This document shows positions 54,485-64,000 of a DNA stretch of 64,000 bases, piece after piece; within the stretch, counting starts at the first letter, position 1, and each line of letters begins with the position of its first letter. The DNA lies in NCBI RefSeq assembly GCF_008806385.1, contig NZ_VZZK01000010.1:1-64000 (forward strand), written 5' to 3'. Position numbers and translations under genes: made by a program. The notes below the pieces were generated by a model. That model was given only the letters and a program-made list of their open reading frames with translations, searched no databases and was not told the DNA's origin. The stretch is from Methylobacterium soli. GTDB lineage: Bacteria; Pseudomonadota; Alphaproteobacteria; Rhizobiales; Beijerinckiaceae.

Positions 54485-54872
54485 GGCGGTTCTTCCTCCT
54501 CGAAGATCGTCTGGTGCGACCGGATCGGCGCGGGCGCCCAATCCCATGGGCACGCACGCGCCTCCGATCGCGGCAGGACAGGCCCGTTTCGGTGAGGCCC
54601 GGTGCGGGAGCGCGCTAACATGCCCGTCCGACAGGAACAAGCGAGAGCGCCGGGCCCCGGTGACCCTCTGGCTTGCTTGAAACGGATCGCTCGCGTCTCA
54701 TCGATGTTCCTGCCTGGAACCCTTCGTCAAACCGCCCCATATGCCCGTTAGAGCGGGGATCGCGCCCGGTGAACTTCGGCTCGATCCTTGCGGCAGGGTC
54801 GGGTAAAGGGCGCTGCGACAGAATTTTGCGCCCCAGACGGCATGCAGCGCGGCGGCCACCAGCGGATCGGTG
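54485..54872. other. Divergent promoter region secB / tim44
   Basis: About 390 bp with no supportable gene. fxsA, which often lies here between secB and tim44 in Rhizobiales, is absent. Confidence 0.5.
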
Positions 54873-55601
54873 ATGCAGGACAGCTTCGATATTACAACCA
54901 TCATCTTCCTGGCGCTCGCGGTCTTCGTGATCTGGCGCCTGCGCTCGGTGCTTGGACAGAAAACCGGGGCGGAGCGTTCTCCCTTCAAGCCGGTCGATCG
55001 CAGCCGTACCGAGCCGCCTGCCGGGCGCACCGACGGCGACAACGTCGTGCGCCTGCCCGGTGCCGAGCGGGCTCCGGCGCCCGATCGTGCACAGGCCGCG
55101 ACCGTGGCCGAGGCGCGCGACTGGCGCGGCATTGCCGAGCCCGGCTCGCCCGTTATCCGAGGGCTCGAGGCGATCGTGCAGGTCGAGCCCGCCTTCGACC
55201 CGCGCGCCTTCATCGAAGGTGCGAAGGGCGCCTACGAGACCATCGTGATCGCGTTCGCCAAGGGTGATCGCAAGACGCTCCGGACGCTCCTGTCGCGCGA
55301 GGTCGGGGAAGGCTTCGAGCGGGCGATCAGCGAACGGGAGAAGGCGCGCCAGAGCGTGGAGACCACCTTCGTGTCGATCGACAAGGCGGAGATCGTGTCC
55401 GTCGATGTGCGCAACCGCGTGGCGCAGATCACGGTCCGGTTCCTCTCGAACCTCATCACCGCCACCCGCAACGCCGAGGGAGTGGTGGTCGACGGCAGCG
55501 CCGAGACCGTGGTCGAGGTGCCCGATGTCTGGACGTTCGCGCGGACCCTCGGCAGCCGGGATCCGAACTGGCAACTCGTCGCCACCGAGGCCGGCAACTG
55601 A
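54873..55601 (+). CDS. Tim44-domain protein (TimA-like)
   Basis: 242 residues. A single N-terminal membrane helix (FDITTIIFLALAVFVIWRLR), a polar linker and a Tim44 domain from about residue 105 (FDPRAFIEGAKGAYETIVIA through TFARTLGSRDPNWQLVATEA). Related to mitochondrial Tim44; the bacterial role is membrane-linked and not settled. ATG 54873 follows GTG 54870. Operon with mltA and smr is likely. Confidence 0.9.
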   Translation: MQDSFDITTIIFLALAVFVIWRLRSVLGQKTGAERSPFKPVDRSRTEPPAGRTDGDNVVRLPGAERAPAPDRAQAATVAEARDWRGIAEPGSPVIRGLEAIVQVEPAFDPRAFIEGAKGAYETIVIAFAKGDRKTLRTLLSREVGEGFERAISEREKARQSVETTFVSIDKAEIVSVDVRNRVAQITVRFLSNLITATRNAEGVVVDGSAETVVEVPDVWTFARTLGSRDPNWQLVATEAGN

Positions 55602-55611
55602 ACATCGTGTT

Positions 55612-56844
55612 GTGCCGATTCTGACTGTTCATGCAGGCGCGGCCGGGTTCACGGCCGCCCTCCTGGTCCTCTCGCTGTTTCTGCCCGGCTCGGTCGCTCG
55701 CGCGGCCGAGCCTTTTCGCGTCGGCGAGGCCGTGCTGGAGCCGGTCTCCTTCTCTTCCCTGCCGGGCTTTCCGGGCCGCGACCCCGCTGGGGCGCTCGAT
55801 GCCTTTCGGCGCAGCTGTGCGGCGTCCCCGCCGCCCGCTGCTGCAACCGTTGCGGGATCGGCCGAGGATCTCGCGGCGGCCTGCAAGGCGGCCGCGGGCA
55901 TTGGGCCCGACGAGGCGCCTGGCTTCTTCCGCGCGGCCTTCGACGCCTACCGGGTGGTGCGCCCCGCCGACGGACCGAACCCTGAGCGCCGCAACGGCTT
56001 CCTGACCGGTTACTTCGAGCCGGAACTGGAGGGCGCCCTGGAGCCCGGACCCGGTTTCACGGCCCCGGTGCTTGCCCGGCCGGATGACCTCGTGACCTTC
56101 GGCCCCGGCGAGACACGACCCGGCCTCGATCCGTCCTTACGGGCGGCGCGCGTCGCGGGCGGCGTCATCGAGCCCTATCCCGACCGGGCCGCGATCGAGG
56201 ACGGCGCGCTGGGAGACAGGGCCAAGCCCATTCTCTACCTGCGCGATGCGGTCGATTTGTTCGTCCTGCAGGTGCAGGGCTCCGGCCGGGTTCGGCTCCC
56301 GGACGGGCGCGCGGTGCGCGTGCTCTATGACGGGCGCAACGGGCGTCCCTACACGTCGATCGGCAAGCTCATCGTCACCGAGGGGCACCTGCCGCTCGAA
56401 GGTCTGACGCTCGCGCGCTGGACCGGGTGGCTGCGGGCGCATCCGTCCGAAGCGCGCCGCCTCATGCGGCTGAATGCCTCCTACATCTTCTTTCGCCGTG
56501 CCGAGATCGACGATCCCGCACTCGGACCGCCGGGCGCCGCCGGTGTCGCCCTGACGCCCGGCCGCAGCCTCGCGGTCGATGCCAATCTCTGGCGCTACGG
56601 CCTCCCGTTCTGGCTCGAGGGACGCCTTCCCGGTGCGGGTGCGGCGGAGAGCGGCCGGCTCGTGATCGCCGCCGACACGGGCTCGGCCATCGTCGGACCG
56701 GCGCGGGGCGATCTCTATCTCGGGACCGGCCCGCAGGCGGGAATTGCGGCCGGCAACCTGCGCGATGCCGTCGGCTTCGTCGTCCTGCTCCCCAAATCGC
56801 GCGCCGAGCCGCGCGCCGAGCCGCGCCCGGGTGATGCGCGATGA
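55612..56844 (+). CDS. mltA: MltA-family lytic transglycosylase
   Basis: 410 residues. Signal peptide (about 1-30, ending GSVARAAEP) with no lipobox Cys seen. The MltA domain has GFLTGYFEPELEG and DRAAIEDGALGDRAKPILYL, and the 3D domain includes LTPGRSLAVDANLWRYGLPF and VIAADTGSAIVGPARGDLYL with the catalytic Asp in DTG. It cleaves peptidoglycan glycan strands. I chose GTG 55612, as no ATG fits before the signal peptide. The end carries a duplicated 12-bp unit (RAEPRAEP). Confidence 0.88.
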   Translation: MPILTVHAGAAGFTAALLVLSLFLPGSVARAAEPFRVGEAVLEPVSFSSLPGFPGRDPAGALDAFRRSCAASPPPAAATVAGSAEDLAAACKAAAGIGPDEAPGFFRAAFDAYRVVRPADGPNPERRNGFLTGYFEPELEGALEPGPGFTAPVLARPDDLVTFGPGETRPGLDPSLRAARVAGGVIEPYPDRAAIEDGALGDRAKPILYLRDAVDLFVLQVQGSGRVRLPDGRAVRVLYDGRNGRPYTSIGKLIVTEGHLPLEGLTLARWTGWLRAHPSEARRLMRLNASYIFFRRAEIDDPALGPPGAAGVALTPGRSLAVDANLWRYGLPFWLEGRLPGAGAAESGRLVIAADTGSAIVGPARGDLYLGTGPQAGIAAGNLRDAVGFVVLLPKSRAEPRAEPRPGDAR

Positions 56845-56854
56845 GGAGGGATCC

Positions 56855-57508
56855 GTGAGGCCGCCGCGCCGATCGCGTCCGCTCTCCGGCGAGGAGGCAC
56901 GCCTCTGGGCCGAGATCGCGCGTCTCGTGACGCCGTTGCGGAGTCGTGCTCAACCTGCCCCGGCACCGACGCCGGCCCCTGCCAAATCGATCGCCCCGAA
57001 CGCGGCGGTCAAACCCGGGAAGGCCGCCACCAAGGCCGCCGGGGCGCCTCCCCCACCCCCGCCCGGGCCGCCGAAGCCGCCCGGAAAGCGGGCCTCCAGG
57101 GCCATGCCGGTCCTGACCGCGGCAGCGATGCCGTACCGGGCCCCGGCGCAGGCGCCGTCCCAGCCGCCGAGCGGGCTGGAGCGGCGCGCCCGCCTCGCGC
57201 TCCGCCGTGGCAGCCTACGCGTCGAGGCGCGCATCGACCTGCACGGGATGTATCAGGCGGAGGCGCATGCGGCGCTGGTCGGGTTCCTGATGCGGGCGCG
57301 GGCGGCGGGGCATGCGCATGTGCTGGTGGTCACCGGCAAGGGCGGACCGAGCTTCGACGATGCCTTCTCGGAGCGCGGCGTCCTTCGGCGCAGCGTGCCG
57401 CACTGGCTGCGCGCGCCGGATCTTCGCGGTGTCGTGATCGGTTTCGAGGAGGCCGCGCGCCATCACGGCGGCTCCGGCGCGCTCTACGTGCGGTTGCGGC
57501 GGCGCTGA
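56855..57508 (+). CDS. Smr-domain protein
   Basis: 217 residues. A long Ala/Pro-rich N-terminal half (for example PPPPPPGPPKPPG) precedes a C-terminal Smr domain: RIDLHGMYQAEAHAALVGFL, HVLVVTGKGGPSFDDAFSER and HHGGSGALYVRLRRR. Smr domains are nicking or RNA-cleaving nucleases in some proteins. GTG 56855 is favoured by AGGAGGG five bases upstream; ATG 56834 overlaps the mltA end without a ribosome site. Confidence 0.87.
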   Translation: MRPPRRSRPLSGEEARLWAEIARLVTPLRSRAQPAPAPTPAPAKSIAPNAAVKPGKAATKAAGAPPPPPPGPPKPPGKRASRAMPVLTAAAMPYRAPAQAPSQPPSGLERRARLALRRGSLRVEARIDLHGMYQAEAHAALVGFLMRARAAGHAHVLVVTGKGGPSFDDAFSERGVLRRSVPHWLRAPDLRGVVIGFEEAARHHGGSGALYVRLRRR

Positions 57509-57768
57509 GCCTTTCCAGGCCGGGGCGCGCGGCCCGCGCCACCGCCCGTGGCCCGCTCCGGGACTTGAGCCGGGCCGGGAAACGCGGTATGCACGCACTG
57601 CCCTCCTATTAGCGCCGTATTGCATCCGTGAGCCGTGAGGGCTCAGCCAAGACGATGCACGGGTCCGCCAACCACGCGTGACCCGATCCCAGGTGCCTCA
57701 GGGCGCCCGGCGCCGCACAAGCTTCCCCGTCCCGTCCACCTTCGTTCCTCGTTGGTCTCACACTCCCC
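57509..57768. other. Upstream region of rho
   Basis: 260 bp. GAGCC..GGCTC near 57629-57645 could form a small hairpin. rho genes are often autoregulated through a long leader, but nothing specific can be claimed here. Confidence 0.4.
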
Positions 57769-59112
<1,344 letters not shown>

Positions 59113-59138
59113 CGGCCCGACCCTCAGGACGACGACGG

Positions 59139-59177
59139 GACAGCGCCGGGGCTTCAAGCTCCGGCGCTGTCGTTTTT
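59139..59177 (+). terminator. Intrinsic terminator of rho
   Basis: GACAGCGCCGG (59139-59149) pairs perfectly with CCGGCGCTGTC (59161-59171) over an 11-nt loop and is followed by GTTTTT. It ends about 30 bp before mnmE, so rho and mnmE are separate units. Confidence 0.88.
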
Positions 59178-59206
59178 GGCCGAGACGGCTCGCAAGTATC
59201 CGGCGC

Positions 59207-60520
59207 ATGACGACCCAGACCACCATCTTCGCCCCCGCGAGCGGCTTCGGACGCGCGGCGATCAGCGTGATCCGCATCAGCGGACCGGCCTGCGCGCCCC
59301 TCCTCGCCGCGCTCGGCGGCCCGCTGCCGCCGCCGCGGCGCCTGTCCCTGCGGCGGCTGCGCGACCCGGCGGACGGCACGGTGCTGGACCAGGCCCTGGT
59401 GGCCTGGATGCCGGGGCCCGGCACCGTCACGGGGGAGGACATGGCCGAGCTTCACCTCCATGGCGGGCTGGCGGTGCGGGCGGGAATCATCCGGGTCCTG
59501 ACGGCCTTCCCGGGATGCCGGGCGGCGGGGCCCGGGGCCTTCAGCCGGCGGGCCGTCCTCAACGGACGGTTGGATCTCACCGAGGCCGAGGGCATCGCCG
59601 ACCTCATCGATGCCGAGACCGAGGCGCAGCGCCGCCAGGCCCTGCGGCAGCTCGAAGGCGCCCTCGGCCGGCAGGTGGCGGCCTGGCGCGCGCGGGCCAT
59701 CGATGTCCTCGCGGCGACGGAGGCCGCCCTCGATTTCTCCGATGAGGGCGATGTCGACGAGGCGGCCCTCGGGTCCGCTTTATTCCAGCAGGCCAAGGAC
59801 TTGCGGGACGAGATCGCGGCCGCCCTCGCGGATGGGCGCCGGGGCGAGCGCCTGCGCGAGGGCTTCACGGTGGTGATCGCCGGCCCCCCCAATGCCGGCA
59901 AGTCGACCCTTCTCAACGCCCTCAGCCGGCGCGATGCCGCGATCGTCTCGGCGGTGCCGGGGACGACCCGGGACATGATCGAGGTGCGCTGCGACCTCGG
60001 CGGGTTGCCCGTCCTGCTGGTGGACACGGCGGGCCTGCGCGAGACCGCCGACGCCGTCGAGGCGGAGGGGATCGCCCGGACGCGGGCCCGCATGGGCAGC
60101 GCCGACCTCGTGCTCCGGCTGACGCCGCCGGAGGGCGGCGAGGGGGCGCCGTCCGAGCCGTCGGGCCGGGTGCTGTCGGTGCGGACCAAGGCGGATCTGG
60201 TCGCGCAGACGAGCGATGGCCTGAGCGTCTCAGGCCTCACCGGAGCCGGGCTCGACCGGCTCCTCGAGGCCATCCAGGCGGAGGCGCAGGCCGCGTTCGG
60301 GCAAGGCGACGCCCTCGTGACCCGCGAGCGGCACCGGGAGGCGCTGACGCGCTGCGTCGCCCATCTCGACCGGGTGGTGCGGGGTGAGGAGCAGGCCCTG
60401 CCGGAACTGGTGGCCGAGGACCTGCGCCTCGCCGTGCGGGCGCTCGGCGAAGTCGGCGGCCATGTCGGCGTCGAGGAGATGCTCGATCGCCTGTTTGCGG
60501 GCTTCTGCATCGGCAAATGA
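59207..60520 (+). CDS. mnmE: tRNA modification GTPase MnmE
   Basis: With MnmG it installs (carboxymethyl)aminomethyl groups at wobble U34 of certain tRNAs. 437 residues. N-terminal formyl-H4F-binding domain (TIFAPASGFGRAAISVIRIS), helical domain, G-domain with P-loop GPPNAGKSTLLNALSRRDAA (about residue 225), DTAGLRE and RTKAD in place of NKxD, and the C-terminal CIGK with the functional Cys. Full length. Confidence 0.96.
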   Translation: MTTQTTIFAPASGFGRAAISVIRISGPACAPLLAALGGPLPPPRRLSLRRLRDPADGTVLDQALVAWMPGPGTVTGEDMAELHLHGGLAVRAGIIRVLTAFPGCRAAGPGAFSRRAVLNGRLDLTEAEGIADLIDAETEAQRRQALRQLEGALGRQVAAWRARAIDVLAATEAALDFSDEGDVDEAALGSALFQQAKDLRDEIAAALADGRRGERLREGFTVVIAGPPNAGKSTLLNALSRRDAAIVSAVPGTTRDMIEVRCDLGGLPVLLVDTAGLRETADAVEAEGIARTRARMGSADLVLRLTPPEGGEGAPSEPSGRVLSVRTKADLVAQTSDGLSVSGLTGAGLDRLLEAIQAEAQAAFGQGDALVTRERHREALTRCVAHLDRVVRGEEQALPELVAEDLRLAVRALGEVGGHVGVEEMLDRLFAGFCIGK

Positions 60521-60560
60521 CGCGGGCTGGATGTGCCCGGGTCGCAGGCCGATTCCGGCG

Positions 60561-60710
60561 TCAGGACCGGCTCAGGAACATCCCGGCGAGCAGGAAGCAG
60601 AACCCCGCGAGCCCGAAGGCGCCTTCCTTTCGGCGGGTCCGGTCGAGGAAATGCGCGATGGCACCGCCTGCGCAGCAGGCTGCTCCCACCCCGATGGCGA
60701 CTGTGCCCAA
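60561..60710 (-). CDS. Small two-helix membrane protein, 49 residues
   Basis: Starts at TTG 60710, with a perfect GGAGG (60716-60720) five bases upstream. The first helix contains VAIGVGAACCAGGAIAHFL, then a basic loop DRTRRKEG, then AFGLAGFCFLLAGMFLSRS. The ribosome site is the main support; a longer in-frame reading from 60791 lacks one. Function unknown. Confidence 0.5.
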   Translation of the reverse strand: MGTVAIGVGAACCAGGAIAHFLDRTRRKEGAFGLAGFCFLLAGMFLSRS

Positions 60711-61080
60711 TGCAACCTCCGATGGTCGCTGCGCCGGCTCCCTGACCGCCCGGACAGAATGCGGGAAGACGCGCGGATTGTGCGCGTTCACCTTTCGTTA
60801 AGCAAGCTGGATGCCAAGGCCAGGCTGCACCCGTAGACTGCAGAACGCGGTCCGGAAGCGGGCGAAACATGGAAGAAATCATGAACGATCTGCCGGGTTA
60901 AGGCGGTTCTGGGGTGATGGATTTGTTCCATGCTGCGAATACTGAATACATCCTGCGGCGGCCGCCCAAACCGCGTGCAGGGGCTGCGCGGCGGCGCGCC
61001 AGCCTCGGCCGAATCGCCGGTCGCGGCCAGGATGCGCCCGGGTGAATTGACGCTGCGCCGCGCCGGCGCGTAATCACCCC
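60711..61080. other. Intergenic region upstream of mnmG
   Basis: 370 bp without a supportable gene. It presumably carries the mnmG-rsmG promoter. It includes TTCATGATTTCTTCCATGTTTC on the minus strand, AT-richer than average, but no clear operator. Confidence 0.4.
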
Positions 61081-63489
61081 ATGCCCGAGACACATTCCTC
61101 ATCCTTCGACGTGATCGTCGTCGGCGGCGGCCATGCTGGCGTCGAGGCGGCGGCAGCGGCCGCGCGCTGCGGCGCCCGCACGGCGCTCGTGACCCACAAT
61201 GCCGCGACGATCGGCGCCATGTCCTGCAACCCCGCCATCGGGGGGCTCGGCAAGGGCCACCTCGTGCGCGAGGTCGATGCCCTCGACGGGCTGATGGGGC
61301 GTGTGGCCGATGCCAGCGGCATCCAGTTTCGCCTGCTCAACCGGCGCAAGGGTCCGGCCGTGCGCGGCCCTCGCACCCAGGCCGACCGCAAGCTCTACGC
61401 GCAGGCGATGCAGGCGGCGGTCGCCGAGACCGCGGGCCTGCGGGTCGTCGAGGGGAGCTGCGAGGATCTGATCCTGCGGGACGGGCGGGTCGCCGGCCTC
61501 GTGCTCGGCGATGGCGCGCGCCTGTCGGCGCCGGCCGTGGTGCTCACCACCGGCACCTTCCTGCGTGGCCTGATCCATATCGGGGGGGAGCAGGTGCCGG
61601 CGGGCCGCGTCGGCGAGGCCCCGGCCCTCGGCCTTGCCGAGACCCTGGACCGGCTCGGCCTGCGGCTTGGGCGGCTGAAGACCGGCACGCCGCCCCGCCT
61701 CGACGGGCGCACGATCGACTGGTCGGGCCTAGAGATGCAGGAGGCCGACGCGGAGCCGGTGCCGTTCTCGGCCCTGACCGAGCGCATCACCGTCCCGCAG
61801 ATCCGCTGCGGCATCACCCGCACCACCCGCGCGGTCCATGACCTGATCCGCGAGAACCTCCATCTCTCGCCGATGTATTCGGGCGGGATCGCCAGCCGCG
61901 GCCCGCGCTACTGCCCCTCGATCGAGGACAAGGTGGTGCGCTTCGGCGACCGCGACGGCCACCAGATCTTCCTCGAACCCGAAGGGCTCGACGATCCCCT
62001 CGTCTACCCGAACGGCATCTCGACCGCCCTCCCGGCGGCGGTCCAGCGCGCCCTCGTCGCGTTGATCCCGGGCCTGGAGCGGGCCGAGATCGTCCGGCCC
62101 GGCTACGCCATCGAGTACGATTACGTCGACCCGCGCGAGCTCGATGCCAGCCTGCAGGTCAAGCGCCTGCCCGGCCTGTTCCTGGCCGGCCAGATCAACG
62201 GCACGACCGGGTACGAGGAGGCGGCGGGCCAGGGCCTGGTGGCCGGCCTCAACGCCGCGCGCCGCGCCGGCGGGCAGGCGCCGGCCGTCTTCGACCGGGC
62301 CGAATCCTATCTCGGGGTGATGATCGACGACCTCGTCACCCACGGGGTCAGCGAGCCCTACCGGATGTTCACCTCCCGGTCGGAATACCGGTTGTCCCTG
62401 CGGGTCGACAATGCCGACGAGCGCCTGACCCCCCGGGGCCTCGCCCTCGGCTGCATCAGTGCCCAGCGGGCAGCCCACTTCGCGGCGTCCCAGGCGGAGT
62501 TGCTGGCCGCCCGCGCCCGCCTCGACGCGCTCAGCCTCACGCCGACGGAGGCGCAGGCGTCCGGCATCGCGCTGAACCAGGACGGCATCCGCCGCACCGG
62601 CTTCCAGCTCCTGTCCTATCCGGACCTCGACTGGCCGCGCCTCGCGGCGATCTGGCCCGACCTCGCCACGGTCTCGCCGCGCATCGCCGAGCGGCTGCGG
62701 ACGGATGCCACCTACGCGGTCTATCTCGACCGCCAGCAGGCCGACATCGCGGCCTTCCGCCGGGACGAGGCGGTGCGGCTGCCCCCTGCCCTCGACTACG
62801 CCGCGATCGCGGGTCTCTCGACCGAGATGCGGCTGAAGCTCGAGACTGTACGCCCTGATACGTTGGGGCAGGCCGCCCGCATCGAGGGCGTAACGCCGGC
62901 AGCCCTGACGCTCCTGGCGGCCCATGCGCGGCGCGGCAGGTCGCTCGCTTCACCGGATGGGGGGGGTGGTCTTTCCGGGGTGGTCGCATCCTTCACCCCA
63001 ACCCTCTCCCGGACGGGAGAGGGGGCTCGTCGCGGTGCCCGCGCCCATTCTGACACGCGCGCCAGTGCCCTGGACCAGCCGCTCGAAACCGACGGCGGAG
63101 CGCGTCACCTCTCCCGTCCGGGAGAGGTCGAGTCCGCGGCACGCGGACCGGGTGAGGGGTGCGACGGTTCCGGCGAGGTCGCACCCCTCACCCCTACCCT
63201 CTCCCGGATGGGAGAGGGGGCTCGTCGCGGTGCTCACGCTCATTCTGACACATGCGCCAGTGCCCTGGACCAGTCGCTTGGAGCGGACGACGGAGCGCCT
63301 CACCTCTCCCGTCCGGGAGAGGTCGAGTCCGCGGCACGCGGACCGGGTGAGGGATGCGACCTTTCCGGCGAGGTCACACCCCTCACCCTTACCCTCTCCC
63401 GGACGGGAGAGGGTAAGGGCCTCGCGAACGGGCGGGGATGCGAGCCGGCCGCGCTCCGCCTCGACCTCTCGAAAGGCGCGAGCGCCTGA
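61081..63489 (+). CDS. mnmG: tRNA uridine-5-carboxymethylaminomethyl modification enzyme MnmG with repeat-derived tail
   Basis: FAD-dependent partner of MnmE. The normal enzyme spans about residues 1-620: FAD site [73 protein letters not shown], and the C-terminal helical domain ending [19 protein letters not shown]. About 182 further residues are encoded by 195-bp copies of the CTCTCCCG-type repeat and are Gly/Arg/Ser-rich (for example [20 protein letters not shown]). Total 802 residues against about 620-630 usually. The stop overlaps rsmG (TGATG). Confidence 0.95.
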   Translation: MPETHSSSFDVIVVGGGHAGVEAAAAAARCGARTALVTHNAATIGAMSCNPAIGGLGKGHLVREVDALDGLMGRVADASGIQFRLLNRRKGPAVRGPRTQADRKLYAQAMQAAVAETAGLRVVEGSCEDLILRDGRVAGLVLGDGARLSAPAVVLTTGTFLRGLIHIGGEQVPAGRVGEAPALGLAETLDRLGLRLGRLKTGTPPRLDGRTIDWSGLEMQEADAEPVPFSALTERITVPQIRCGITRTTRAVHDLIRENLHLSPMYSGGIASRGPRYCPSIEDKVVRFGDRDGHQIFLEPEGLDDPLVYPNGISTALPAAVQRALVALIPGLERAEIVRPGYAIEYDYVDPRELDASLQVKRLPGLFLAGQINGTTGYEEAAGQGLVAGLNAARRAGGQAPAVFDRAESYLGVMIDDLVTHGVSEPYRMFTSRSEYRLSLRVDNADERLTPRGLALGCISAQRAAHFAASQAELLAARARLDALSLTPTEAQASGIALNQDGIRRTGFQLLSYPDLDWPRLAAIWPDLATVSPRIAERLRTDATYAVYLDRQQADIAAFRRDEAVRLPPALDYAAIAGLSTEMRLKLETVRPDTLGQAARIEGVTPAALTLLAAHARRGRSLASPDGGGGLSGVVASFTPTLSRTGEGARRGARAHSDTRASALDQPLETDGGARHLSRPGEVESAARGPGEGCDGSGEVAPLTPTLSRMGEGARRGAHAHSDTCASALDQSLGADDGAPHLSRPGEVESAARGPGEGCDLSGEVTPLTLTLSRTGEGKGLANGRGCEPAALRLDLSKGASA
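62990..63416. repeat. In-frame tandem 195-bp palindromic repeats in mnmG
   Basis: CTCTCCCGGA recurs at 63004, 63199 and 63394, an exact period of 195 bp (65 codons). Each unit also has a second palindrome CCTCTCCCGTCCGGGAGAGG and a GTGAGG/CCTCAC arm pair. The family is the one at 1-480, here part of a coding sequence. Confidence 0.95.
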
Positions 63490-64000
63490 TGGCCGCGGAT
63501 CGCGATCGCGTGCTGGCGCAGGCCGCTGTTTCACGTGAAACAGCGGCCAAGCTCGATCTCTACGTGGAGCAGCTGCGACGCTGGCAGAGCGTGAAGAATC
63601 TTGTCGGTCCCGCGACCCTCGCGGAGGTCTGGACTCGCCATGTGGCCGATGCGCTGCAGCTTCTCGCCCTGGCCCCTGAGGCGACGCGGTGGCTCGATCT
63701 CGGCTCCGGGGCCGGCATTCCGGGGTTGATCCTCGCCATCGCGGGGGCGGAGCGGCCCGGTTTCCACGTCGATCTCGTGGAAAGCAACGCGCGCAAATGC
63801 GCCTTCCTGCTCGAGAGCGCCCGCCTGACTGGGGCCCCCGTCCGGGTGCACAATGTCCGCATCGAGGACGTCATCGCGGGGTTCACCGGGGCTGAGGTCA
63901 TCTGCGCCCGGGCGCTGGCGAATCTCGACCAGCTTCTCGCGTGGACCGAGCCGCTGTTGAAAATGGGCACCACCGGGCTGTTTCCGAAGGGACGGGACGT
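63489..64000 (+). CDS. rsmG: 16S rRNA (guanine-527-N7)-methyltransferase RsmG (5' part)
   Basis: Cut by the window end after about 170 codons. SAM-binding motif WLDLGSGAGIPGLILAIAGA, then VDLVESNARKCAFLLESARL, EDVIAGFTGAEVICARALAN and GLFPKGRD match RsmG/GidB. ATG 63489 shares its A with the mnmG stop. Codons 13-18 (AVSRET) coincide with a parS site. Confidence 0.95.
   Translation, partial: MAADRDRVLAQAAVSRETAAKLDLYVEQLRRWQSVKNLVGPATLAEVWTRHVADALQLLALAPEATRWLDLGSGAGIPGLILAIAGAERPGFHVDLVESNARKCAFLLESARLTGAPVRVHNVRIEDVIAGFTGAEVICARALANLDQLLAWTEPLLKMGTTGLFPKGRD
63527..63542. promoter_or_regulatory. parS: parS centromere site inside rsmG
   Basis: TGTTTCACGTGAAACA, a perfect match to the ParB-binding consensus, at the centre of a longer 28-bp perfect palindrome (63521-63548). 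parAB usually follow rsmG in this group. The site lies about 17.5 kb from the putative origin. Confidence 0.9.

Noticed and set aside
62990..63416. CRISPR-like array
   Set aside because: Period is 195 bp, units are nearly identical throughout with no short repeat plus unique spacer structure; it is the palindromic intergenic repeat.

Overview
This window looks like high-GC (about 70% by eye) chromosomal DNA from an alphaproteobacterium of the Rhizobiales, most likely a Methylobacterium or close relative. The pointers are a 557-residue formate-tetrahydrofolate ligase of the methylotroph type, the maf-aroE-coaE-dnaQ block beside a PEP-synthase regulator, a HisZ-dependent short HisG, CtrA- and GANTC-type sites, and palindromic CTCTCCCG/CGGGAGAG intergenic repeats. 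The genus is an inference from gene content; no species is claimed.

Layout. 1-0.5 kb: palindromic repeats. 0.5-9 kb: an OmpR-type regulator divergent from a REC-DUF3369 histidine kinase, small exported proteins, and a two-subunit molybdenum hydroxylase. 9.4-21.3 kb: kup, ispG, a patatin-like lipase, an ECF sigma/anti-sigma pair, ribF, a CheY-CheZ pair, a HAD hydrolase, a degenerate EAL protein and a heavy-metal-binding protein. 21.3-28.7 kb: ftfL with a strong terminator, an HPP-CBS membrane protein, a GNAT/NlpC-P60 pair, an SDR and an MgtC protein. 28.9-35.9 kb: a tight seven-gene MoxR/Bat operon (MoxR, DUF58, DUF4381, two VWA proteins, a TPR protein and a BatD-like protein). 35.9-39.4 kb: ybaK, panC, a PHB-depolymerase-like esterase and its ribbon-helix-helix neighbour.

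39.6-64 kb is the origin-proximal core. dnaQ, an inserted hicAB module, coaE, aroE, a cation-efflux gene, maf and ppsR run leftward. hemE and hemJ run rightward. The 501-bp ppsR/hemE divergent gap has the features expected of an alphaproteobacterial oriC: a perfect DnaA box, a perfect CtrA box, an AT-richer stretch and eight GANTC sites. Further right are hisS-hisZ-hisG, secB, tim44, mltA, smr, rho, mnmE, mnmG and rsmG. The start of rsmG contains a perfect parS palindrome, so parAB probably follow just outside the window.

The most unusual signals are: (i) mnmG carries about 180 extra C-terminal codons made of 195-bp (65-codon) in-frame copies of the intergenic palindromic repeat; (ii) hicA has an in-frame TGA, and hicAB is framed by 21-bp direct repeats that supply the stop codons of both hicB and coaE; (iii) short tandem duplications recur exactly at gene edges and in signal peptides, including a chain of five-codon mini-ORFs linking two bat genes; (iv) the putative origin itself.
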